Source: Rhodococcoides corynebacterioides
Lineage (GTDB): Bacteria; Actinomycetota; Actinomycetes; Mycobacteriales; Mycobacteriaceae
NCBI RefSeq assembly: GCF_019834675.1
Contig: NZ_JABUBU010000019.1
Location: forward strand, 1 to 61,416
Length of the DNA: 61,416 bases
Direction of reading: 5' to 3'
In this document: in pieces, positions 55,123 to 61,416 of the stretch
How positions within the stretch are numbered: the stretch's first letter is position 1
Layout of the letters: every line of letters begins with the position of its first letter
Notes under the pieces: model-generated
Databases searched by the model: none
Told to the model about the DNA's origin: nothing
Seen by the model: the letters and a program-made list of their open reading frames with translations, nothing else
Position numbers and translations under genes: made by a program

Positions 55123-55920
55123 TCAGGGCAGCAGGCCCGCCCGGCGCGCCGAGGTGGCCGCCTCCATGCGCGTGGTGGCGCCGAGTTTGACCATGATCGA
55201 CTTCATGTAGCTCTTCACCGTGCCGACGGTCAGTCCCAGCGAGTCGGCCACGGCCGCATTGGACTTGCCGGTGGCGACGAGGGACACCACGTCGAGCTCC
55301 CGCGCCGTGAGCATGCAGGAGGAGTCGGGTTCGACGCCGCCGACCACGGCTCCGGCGAGATCGGCCCCGGCGCGATCGAGGGCGGCCTTCACGGTCGGAT
55401 CGTCCACCCGGGCCGCGAGCATGCGCAGATTGGCGTAGGCGAGTCGAATGTCCTCGCGCAGCCGGTCCGAGCGGGCCCGCTCTTCGTCCACCGCCAGTTC
55501 CTGCCCGACGCGGCGAGCCTCGTCGCTCAACGCGTCGAGAACCCGCCCGCCGATGATGCCGACGCGATGGTTGGCGCCGTAGAGCACGCCGACGTGCCGC
55601 TCGTTCACCACGACGGGTGCCGCGATCATGGCGCGCAGGCCCTCGGCGGCGATGATCGCGTCGTACCGGTGGCTGATGACGGAGGTGGTGGTGTAGTCGT
55701 CGACCGACACCGTCCGGCCGATCTGCAGAACGCGGCCGCCGAGACCCTGCCCCGGCTCGAGCGCGACGCCGTCGAGGGCGCCGACCGACCGACCGCAGAA
55801 GTGCGCGAGCGAGAGCTTCCGGGATGCGCCGACCGTGCCGCCGAAAGCGAGGGAGACCCCCGTGGCCTGCCGCAACCGGGCGACAGCGGTGTCCATGCGC
55901 GAACTCGTACTGGCGATCAT
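55123..55920 (-). CDS. GAF-LuxR transcriptional regulator
   Basis: The 265-residue protein has a GAF domain (about 10-150; PGQGLGGRVLQIGRTVSVDD, GLRAMIAAPVVVNERHVGVL) and a LuxR helix-turn-helix at the C-terminus (LTARELDVVSLVATGKSNAAV, LGLTVGTVKSYMKSIMVKLG). The GAF would sense a small molecule or acyl compound. ATG 55920 follows CGGAGAG. It is divergent from the acyl-CoA synthetase gene with a 13-bp palindrome between them, and most likely controls it. Related GAF-LuxR proteins control acetyl-CoA synthetase in actinobacteria. Confidence 0.85.
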   Translation of the reverse strand: MIASTSSRMDTAVARLRQATGVSLAFGGTVGASRKLSLAHFCGRSVGALDGVALEPGQGLGGRVLQIGRTVSVDDYTTTSVISHRYDAIIAAEGLRAMIAAPVVVNERHVGVLYGANHRVGIIGGRVLDALSDEARRVGQELAVDEERARSDRLREDIRLAYANLRMLAARVDDPTVKAALDRAGADLAGAVVGGVEPDSSCMLTARELDVVSLVATGKSNAAVADSLGLTVGTVKSYMKSIMVKLGATTRMEAATSARRAGLLP

Positions 55921-55987
55921 CTCTCCGTCTTTCTCACCGAACCACGTCGGACACCCACCCCCTTCGGAGGGTATCGCCCGCCGCGTG

Positions 55988-56000
55988 GTGTGGACCACAC
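55988..56000. promoter_or_regulatory. Candidate operator palindrome between regulator and synthetase
   Basis: GTGTGGACCACAC is a perfect 13-bp palindrome 32 bases upstream of the synthetase start and 68 bases from the regulator start. It suits a LuxR-type dimer. Confidence 0.45.
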
Positions 56001-56031
56001 TGAATCACAGAACGAGTGAAAGGACACCACT

Positions 56032-57603
56032 GTGCACGGAGTTGCCACGGCACCCACGGCGGCCGACACCGCAGCCGCCATCACCGCCCTCGGCGAGACC
56101 TACGGCGCCGACTCGCTGAACGTCGCCGCAGCCCTCTGCGACGACCACGATCCGTCGTCGGTCGCCTTCACGTTCGTCGACGTCGACGCTCAGGGCGCGC
56201 TCACCCACCACGACCTGACGTTCGGTGCGCTCGCCGACAAGTCCGCACGCTTCGCCACGGGACTCGCGTCGATGGGCATCGGCGAGGGCGACCGCGTCGG
56301 CGTGCTCATGAGCAAGCGTGAGGAACTGATCGTCGCGCTGCTCGCGATCTGGCGCCTCGGCGCCGTGCACGTGCCGCTGTTCACCGCGTTTGCGACGCCC
56401 GCGATCGAGATGCGGGTGACGGCCGCGGCAGCGCGCGTGGTCGTCGTCGACAGCGACCAGCGGCCCAAGCTCGAGGGCATCGACGGGATCGCCGTCGTGG
56501 AGACCGGACCCGGTTTCGACGCGATGGTCGCCGAGAACGAGCCCCTGGCTTCGTCGGTCGTGGTGGGCGGAGACGGCATCATCGTCCAGCTGTTCACCTC
56601 GGGCACCACCGGTCGTCCCAAGGGCGTGCCGGTGCCGGCGCGGGCGCTGGCGTCGTTCGTCGCCTACATGACCTACGGACTCGACGTGCGCGAGGACGAC
56701 GTGTTCTGGAACGCCGCCGACCCCGGTTGGGCGTACGGGCTGTACTACGCGATCCTCGGGCCGATGGCGATGGGTCGACGCAGCCTGATGCTGCACGCGG
56801 GATTCACCTCCGCGGTGACATCCGCCGTCATGACCACCTTCGGGGTCACCAACTTCGCCGCCGCCCCCACCGTCTACCGCAGCCTGAGCAAGGATCCGTC
56901 CGTGGGCGGGCTGTCGCTGCGCCGGGCGTCGTCGGCGGGCGAACCGCTGACTCCGGACGTCCTCGTCTGGGGCGAGAAGGCACTCGGGGTGACCGTGCGT
57001 GATCACTACGGCCAGACCGAACACGGCATGGTGATCGTCAACGGCTGGCACGACGCGGTGCGCGAGGACGTCATCCCGGGGTCGATGGGCACGCCGCTGC
57101 CGGGCTTCGCGGCCGGTGTGATCGACGGTCAGATCGCGTTCGACGTCGCCGGCTCGCCACTGATGTGGTTCGACGGCTACCTCGACGACCCCGACAAGAC
57201 CGCCGAGCGCTTCACCGAGGACCGCGCCTGGTACCTCACCGGGGACGCGGGACGGGTCGAGGACGGCTCCTACTTCTTCTCCGCGCGCAACGACGACGTC
57301 ATCATCATGGCCGGGTACCGCATCGGCCCGTTCGACATCGAGAGCGTGCTGGTCGAGCACCCGTCGGTGATCGACGTGGCCGTGGTGGGCCAGCCCGACG
57401 ACATCCGCGGCGAGGTGGTCGAGGCGTACGTGGTGCTCGCACCCGGCAACGAGGGGTCGGCCGAGTTGGAGACCGAGTTGCAGCAGTTGGTGAAGACCAA
57501 GTTCGCGGCGCACGCCTACCCGCGGACGGTGCACTTCGTCGACGCCCTCCCCAAGACGCCGAGCGGCAAGATCCAGCGATTTCTGTTGCGCCGCAAGCGC
57601 TAG
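56032..57603 (+). CDS. AMP-forming acyl-CoA synthetase
   Basis: The 523-residue enzyme has the adenylate-forming signatures: FTSGTTGRPKGVPVPARA (P-loop), YGQTEHGM (A5), WYLTGDAGRVEDGSYFFSARNDDVIIMAGYRIGPFDIE region (A7-A8) and PKTPSGKIQRFLLRRK with the catalytic A10 Lys. It resembles short-chain (acetyl, propionyl) synthetases, using ATP, CoA and a carboxylate. AAAGGA precedes GTG 56032. Its stop codon shares CTAG with the convergent DUF732 gene. Confidence 0.88.
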   Translation: MHGVATAPTAADTAAAITALGETYGADSLNVAAALCDDHDPSSVAFTFVDVDAQGALTHHDLTFGALADKSARFATGLASMGIGEGDRVGVLMSKREELIVALLAIWRLGAVHVPLFTAFATPAIEMRVTAAAARVVVVDSDQRPKLEGIDGIAVVETGPGFDAMVAENEPLASSVVVGGDGIIVQLFTSGTTGRPKGVPVPARALASFVAYMTYGLDVREDDVFWNAADPGWAYGLYYAILGPMAMGRRSLMLHAGFTSAVTSAVMTTFGVTNFAAAPTVYRSLSKDPSVGGLSLRRASSAGEPLTPDVLVWGEKALGVTVRDHYGQTEHGMVIVNGWHDAVREDVIPGSMGTPLPGFAAGVIDGQIAFDVAGSPLMWFDGYLDDPDKTAERFTEDRAWYLTGDAGRVEDGSYFFSARNDDVIIMAGYRIGPFDIESVLVEHPSVIDVAVVGQPDDIRGEVVEAYVVLAPGNEGSAELETELQQLVKTKFAAHAYPRTVHFVDALPKTPSGKIQRFLLRRKR

Positions 57604-58028
57604 TTCGGGAGCAGGGCGCGGAACTCGGGGCAGTACGCCCCGATCGCGGAGCCGACGATGGCCCCGGCCGCGCCCTGGTCCCACTTGCCGCCGCTGCCGG
57701 TGGTCACCGCGTCCACCTCGGCGATCACCGGCGCGCCCTGCTGCAGTTCGGCGCAGATGCCGCGGCCCAGGATGATCATGGTCTCGGGGTCGGCGAACTC
57801 GACGGCCCCGGCCTGCAGTCCGGCGACGAAGAGATCGTCGGCCGCGACGGCGTCCGCTCCGGTGGGGACTGGGGGACCGGCGGGGCCGGCGGGCGTGCTC
57901 GGTGCGGTGGTGGTCGGTTCCGGGGTCGTCGAGTCGCCGGACGTCGGCGGGGTCTCGGCGGGCGGGTCGGCCGGTGCACATCCGGCGAGCGCCAGTGCGC
58001 ACGCCCCGGCGGCGAGGAGTCGGCGCAT
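57600..58028 (-). CDS. DUF732 lipoprotein
   Basis: The 142-residue protein has a lipobox LALAGC (Cys at 17), a Pro/Thr-rich linker and a DUF732 domain (LFVAGLQAGAVEFADPETMI, ILGRGICAELQQG, YCPEFRALL with a paired Cys). DUF732 proteins are small secreted proteins of mycolata. ATG 58028 fits the signal peptide. Its TAG and the synthetase TAG use the same CTAG palindrome (57600-57603). Confidence 0.8.
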   Translation of the reverse strand: MRRLLAAGACALALAGCAPADPPAETPPTSGDSTTPEPTTTAPSTPAGPAGPPVPTGADAVAADDLFVAGLQAGAVEFADPETMIILGRGICAELQQGAPVIAEVDAVTTGSGGKWDQGAAGAIVGSAIGAYCPEFRALLPN

Positions 58029-58153
58029 CACGGCTGCGACGCTACCCGGCGGGTGGGTCGGGCTTTCCGCGGACGGATTCCGCACTCGCGGACGGTGCAC
58101 CGTCCGTGAACGCAGGAGCGATCAGCGGGAAGGCCGGGCGCCGGAACGCGAAG

Positions 58154-58226
58154 TGCCCCCGGCAGGATTCGAACCTGCGACCAAGGGATTAGAAGGCCCT
58201 TGCTCTATCCCCTGAGCTACGGAGGC
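58154..58226 (-). tRNA. tRNA-Arg (anticodon TCT)
   Basis: The minus strand folds as a 73-base cloverleaf: acceptor GCCTCCG/CGGGGGC (one G-T pair) with A73, D-arm GCTCAGGGGATAGAGC, anticodon loop CTTCTAA with TCT, and T-arm GCAGGTTCGAATCCTGC. CCA is not encoded. Confidence 0.97.
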
Positions 58227-58338
58227 GCAGGGAGAGTGTAGCCAAGGGGCGTCCCCGGCACCGGTGGAGTCCGCCGGTGTGGCGCATCTACTACAACCTG
58301 TCGGCGAATCCGGCCCGATCGGCTTCTACCCTGGAAGC

Positions 58339-60360
58339 ATGGCAATCACCGAGGTCCGACCCGTCACGACGCCCGAGCGGGGCGCGGGGTCGTCGGGCGT
58401 CGCCGCGGGAGCCGGCCTGGTCGCGGCGGTCGTCGCGGCGCTGATCGTCGCGCTGTCCGCGTCGCAGGCGCTGGTGCTGCTGGGCATTCCGGATCCGGGC
58501 CCCGTCACCACCTACGGACTGCCGGCGGTGCGGGCGCTCGGAGAGATAGCCGCGGTGATCGCCATCGGATCGCTGCTACTCGCGGCGTTCCTGGTCCCGC
58601 CGCAGGCGTCGGGCGTGCTCGACGTCGACGGCTACCGCGCGGTGCGGACCGCGTCCGTCGCCGCCGCCGTGTGGGCCGGCTGCGCGATCGTCCTGGTGCC
58701 GCTGACGCTGTCGGACACCTCCGGTCAGCCGCTCGGGCAAGCGCTCGAACCGGCGAACCTGTGGTCCGGCCTGGCTCAGGTGGAACTGGCGCGGGCCTGG
58801 CAGTGGACCGCGATCATCGCGCTGATCCTCACCATCGCCGCCCGCTCCGTGCTCCGGTGGGGCTGGACTCCGGTGCTGCTGCTGGTCGGCCTCGCCTCGC
58901 TCATGCCGCTGGCGCTGACCGGGCACTCGTCGTCCGGCGGATCGCACGACGTCGCCACCAACAGCCTCATCCTGCACCTCGTGGCCGCGTCGCTCTGGGC
59001 CGGCGGACTGTTCGCGCTGCTCGCGCACGCTCGTCGTCGCGGCGCCCACACCGATGTCGCCGCCCGCCGGTTCTCCGCCGTCGCGCTGATCGCGTTCGTG
59101 GTGATGGGCGTGAGCGGCGTGGTCAACGCCTTCGTCCGCATCACCCCGGCCGACCTGATCGACACCACCTACGGCCGCCTGGTGCTGGCCAAGGTGGTGG
59201 CGCTGATCGCGCTCGGCACGTTCGGCTACGTCCACCGCCGACGGTCGCTGCCCGACCTGACCGCCGACCCGTCGTCACGCTCGGCGCTCGTCCGCTTCGC
59301 CGGTGCCGAGATGCTGGTGTTCGCGGCCACCGTCGGGTTGGCCGTCGGGCTGTCGCGCACCCCACCGCCCGCGGGCGACGGACGGGAGCTCACCCTCACC
59401 GAGGTCGAACTGGGGTACGACCTGACCCGCCCGCCCTCGGTGGCCACCTTCGTCACCGACTGGCGCTTCGACCTGATCTTCGGCACCGCCGCGATCGTGC
59501 TCGCCGTCGTCTACCTGATCGGCGTGCGGCGGTTGACCCGGCGCGGCGACACCTGGCCGATGGGCCGCACCGTCGCGTGGGTCCTGGGCTGCGCGAGCCT
59601 GCTCGTCGCCACGTCGTCGGGCATCGGTCGGTACTCCATGGCCATGTTCTCCGTGCACATGGGCGCGCACATGGTGCTCTCGATGCTCACGCCGGTGCTG
59701 CTCGCGCTCGGCGGCGGCGTCACCCTGGCGCTGCGGGTGCTGCCCGCGGCGGGGAAGAACGGTGTGCCCGGACCGCGCGAGTGGATCCTCGCCGCGCTGC
59801 ACAGCCCGGTGTCGCGATTCCTCACCCAGCCGCTGGTCGCCGCCGTGATCTTCGTCGGCGGGTTCTACGCGCTGTACCTCGGCGGGATCTACGACTCGGC
59901 GGTCGATTCGCACGGCGCTCACCTGCTGATGAACCTGCACTTCCTGCTCAGCGGCTACCTGTTCTACTGGGTGGTCATCGGCGTCGACCCGGCGCCGCGT
60001 CGACTCTCGCCGGTGACCAAGCTGGCCATGGTGTTCGGCTCCCTGCCGTTCCACGCCTTCTTCGGCGTGGCGCTGATGAGCACCGAATCGGTGATGGGGG
60101 AGCAGTTCTTCCGCGGGCTGGGCCTGCCGTGGAACCAGGATCTGTTGGCCGACCAGCGACTCGGCGGTGGCATCGCCTGGGCGACGGGCGAGATCCCGCT
60201 GCTGCTGGTCATGATCGCGCTGCTCGTGCAGTGGTCCGCCAGCGATCGGAAGGAAGCCGTGCGCACCGACCGCGCCGCGGACCGCGACGACGACGCCGAC
60301 CTGGCCGCCCACAACGCGATGTTCGCCGAGCTGGCGCGACGCGACCGCGACGGCAGCTAG
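58339..60360 (+). CDS. Fused CopD-CtaG copper/cytochrome oxidase assembly protein
   Basis: The 673-residue membrane protein has a CopD half (about 50-370; TGHSSSGGSHDVATNSLILH, LHLVAASLWAGGLFAL) and a CtaG-like half (about 385-640; YSMAMFSVHMGAHMVLSMLT, HLLMNLHFLLSGYLFYW, FHAFFGVALMSTE). The same fusion is found in mycobacteria (Rv0102). It should move or place copper for cytochrome c oxidase assembly; several His and Met near the membrane faces fit this. ATG 58339 follows CTGGAAG. It shares CTAG stops with the convergent gene. Confidence 0.9.
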   Translation: MAITEVRPVTTPERGAGSSGVAAGAGLVAAVVAALIVALSASQALVLLGIPDPGPVTTYGLPAVRALGEIAAVIAIGSLLLAAFLVPPQASGVLDVDGYRAVRTASVAAAVWAGCAIVLVPLTLSDTSGQPLGQALEPANLWSGLAQVELARAWQWTAIIALILTIAARSVLRWGWTPVLLLVGLASLMPLALTGHSSSGGSHDVATNSLILHLVAASLWAGGLFALLAHARRRGAHTDVAARRFSAVALIAFVVMGVSGVVNAFVRITPADLIDTTYGRLVLAKVVALIALGTFGYVHRRRSLPDLTADPSSRSALVRFAGAEMLVFAATVGLAVGLSRTPPPAGDGRELTLTEVELGYDLTRPPSVATFVTDWRFDLIFGTAAIVLAVVYLIGVRRLTRRGDTWPMGRTVAWVLGCASLLVATSSGIGRYSMAMFSVHMGAHMVLSMLTPVLLALGGGVTLALRVLPAAGKNGVPGPREWILAALHSPVSRFLTQPLVAAVIFVGGFYALYLGGIYDSAVDSHGAHLLMNLHFLLSGYLFYWVVIGVDPAPRRLSPVTKLAMVFGSLPFHAFFGVALMSTESVMGEQFFRGLGLPWNQDLLADQRLGGGIAWATGEIPLLLVMIALLVQWSASDRKEAVRTDRAADRDDDADLAAHNAMFAELARRDRDGS

Positions 60361-60776
60361 AAGACCCAGCCCCGTAGGGCGAGGAAGCGCAGCGCGCCGA
60401 CGACGGCCGTCACGGCCACCACGAGCACGGCCGACGCGAAGGCGCCCGTGCCGGGGGCCGCGACCTCGAGTGCGGTGACGGCGGCGGTCGAGACCATGAG
60501 GCCGACCAGCGCCAGCCCGCCCGCCTCCCACTGCGCGGTGAACCAGCCGACCCGCTCACCGGCGTGGAAGGTCAGGCGGCGGTGCAGCTCGTTGGCCAAC
60601 ACGGTGGAGGCGGCCGCGCCCGCGACGTTCGCGATCACGCGGCCCTCGGGCTGCATCAGGACGAACACCGCGACGTACAGCACGTTGCTGACCGCGCCGA
60701 CCGCGGCGAAGCGCACCAACTGAGGAACGACGGAATCGTTCCGCACGACCGCAGCAGCGATCACCCGTCCCCTCAT
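60357..60776 (-). CDS. GtrA-family membrane protein
   Basis: The 139-residue protein has four transmembrane helices and the GtrA pattern: QLVRFAAVGAVSNVLYVAVF at the first helix, NVAGAAASTVLANELHRRLTF with the conserved N-x-x-x-R-x-x-T-F, and ALRFLALRGWVF at the end. Members flip or carry lipid-linked sugars for cell-wall polysaccharides. ATG 60776 is used; GTG four codons later sits better behind AGGGGACGG, so the start is not fixed. Convergent with the CopD-CtaG gene. Confidence 0.8.
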   Translation of the reverse strand: MRGRVIAAAVVRNDSVVPQLVRFAAVGAVSNVLYVAVFVLMQPEGRVIANVAGAAASTVLANELHRRLTFHAGERVGWFTAQWEAGGLALVGLMVSTAAVTALEVAAPGTGAFASAVLVVAVTAVVGALRFLALRGWVF

Positions 60777-60807
60777 GAGACAGACCTGTTCCCGCAACCG
60801 CCCCCGC

Positions 60808-61248
60808 CTAACCGCGCGGCGGCGGGGCCTCGGCCGCGACGCGCGCGAGCAGCCGTTCTAGCGTGCCCTGCTCCTCCTCGTCCAGGACGTCGAACAGCCC
60901 GGCCGACGCTCGTCGTTGCGCGCGGGCGACGTCGGCCGCGAGCGCACGTCCGGCGTCGGTCAGGTCGACCAGGATCGCCCGACGGTCGGTGGCGTCCGGG
61001 CGGCGGTCGATCAATCTGGCGTCGGCCAGGGCGTCGACGACGTCGGTGACGGATCGCGGAGCGATGCGCAGCCGCTCGGCCAGGAAGCCGGGCCGAACGG
61101 GACCGTCGCTGCGGGCCAGCACCTTCAGTGCTCGCCCGTGGGAGGGCGGGAGTCCGAACGGTTCGAGAGCGGCGAGGTGCCGTCGTCGCAGGGCGCGGGC
61201 GACGGTGATCGTCAGGTCGCCGAGGTCGGAGGAATGCACGGACGCCAT
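60808..61248 (-). CDS. MarR-family transcriptional regulator
   Basis: The 146-residue protein has the MarR winged helix: LARSDGPVRPGFLAERLRIA, PRSVTDVVDALADARLIDRR, PDATDRRAILVDLTDAGRAL with the D-x-R-x-x-x-V/I wing. MarR dimers repress efflux or catabolic genes until a phenolic ligand binds. It is divergent from a gene cut by the window edge, with a palindromic operator in the gap. Confidence 0.9.
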   Translation of the reverse strand: MASVHSSDLGDLTITVARALRRRHLAALEPFGLPPSHGRALKVLARSDGPVRPGFLAERLRIAPRSVTDVVDALADARLIDRRPDATDRRAILVDLTDAGRALAADVARAQRRASAGLFDVLDEEEQGTLERLLARVAAEAPPPRG

Positions 61249-61267
61249 CCTACGTTGTAGCGGTCAG

Positions 61268-61288
61268 CCTCATAGTGAGGTAACCTCA
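61268..61288. promoter_or_regulatory. Candidate MarR operator, overlapping dyads
   Basis: CCTCATAGTGAGG (61268-61280) and TGAGGTAACCTCA (61276-61288) overlap, giving three equally spaced half-sites, 20 bases upstream of the MarR start and about 50 bases before the divergent gene start. This is a typical autoregulatory arrangement. Confidence 0.6.
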
Positions 61289-61339
61289 TCGTTATTCGGC
61301 CCGCGCTCGATGTGGCCGACCGATCATCCGGGAGGTTCC

Positions 61340-61416
61340 ATGCATCCCACTTCCCCCACCCCCCCGCCGCTTCGCAGCGACCCCGCCGGTGCTGCTCCCC
61401 CCCCGGCGCTCCGCGC
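61340..61416 (+). CDS. 5' end of a gene cut by the window edge
   Basis: ATG 61340 is preceded by GGGAGGTTCC, a good ribosome-binding site, and opens a frame of 25 codons to the window end (MHPTSPTPPPLRSDPAGA...), a Pro-rich N-terminus. Being divergent from a MarR gene, it may be an efflux transporter or an enzyme under its control. The family cannot be told. Confidence 0.6.
   Translation, partial: MHPTSPTPPPLRSDPAGAAPPPALR

Overview
The window is about 70% G+C with a strong G/C bias at third codon positions, GTG as well as ATG starts, and many 4-bp ATGA/GTGA gene overlaps. Together with a mycolate reductase (CmrA) gene beside a DUF853 ATPase, orn and tRNA-His in the order found in Mycobacterium, an LdtMt2-like L,D-transpeptidase, a DesA3-type desaturase and a UsfY-like protein, this points to a mycolic-acid-containing actinobacterium of the Mycobacteriales, most likely Rhodococcus or a close relative. 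The genus is inferred from gene content, not from a marker gene.

Layout. 1-7.2 kb is accessory or eroding DNA: the cut end of an IS3-family element, a lower-G+C orphan gene, a gene remnant, small membrane proteins (one frameshifted) and DUF2716. 7.2-11.1 kb holds an LldD-type hydroxyacid oxidase convergent with a minus-strand operon encoding a Tat-exported intradiol-dioxygenase-like lipoprotein followed by its own tatA, tatC and tatB. 11.3-12.0 kb is a gene graveyard (CPBP protease, histidine kinase and response regulator fragments fused by deletions). 12.0-16.9 kb has a DedA/hydrolase pair divergent from an 819-residue fusion of a CYP153-like P450 to an FMN/2Fe-2S reductase, then a TetR gene. 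17-29 kb carries a glycosyltransferase, a VOC protein, a tandem repeat, an amidase, an isolated 29-codon microprotein gene with its own strong hairpin, a Rieske ferredoxin, GNAT proteins, a paired SMR exporter, a pyrimidine-dimer-glycosylase-like protein and a heterodimeric ABC exporter.

29-41 kb carries a CDP-alcohol phosphatidyltransferase, a YihY/BrkB protein, GlgX, ModB-ModC without ModA, L,D-transpeptidase, an M23 peptidase with a structured leader, a DUF4185 protein and a BCCT transporter. 41-49 kb is the conserved block tRNA-His / orn / DUF853 / cmrA plus FadH and an Atg22-like MFS protein. 49-52.6 kb is a TetR-flanked operon of ferredoxin reductase, acyl desaturase and a small protein. 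52.6-61.4 kb carries a PASTA lipoprotein with a thermonuclease-Excalibur protein, a winged-helix protein, a GAF-LuxR regulator divergent from an acyl-CoA synthetase, a DUF732 lipoprotein, tRNA-Arg, a CopD-CtaG fusion, GtrA, and a MarR gene divergent from a gene cut by the window edge.

Themes: lipid and alkane oxidation (CYP153 fusion, FadH, acyl-CoA synthetase, desaturase operon), mycolate envelope and cell-wall remodelling (CmrA, Ldt, M23, GtrA), and secretion. The strongest candidates for something undescribed are the substrate-linked Tat operon, the natural CYP153-reductase fusion and the microprotein gene at 21768-21857. No CRISPR array, rRNA, prophage or replication origin was seen.
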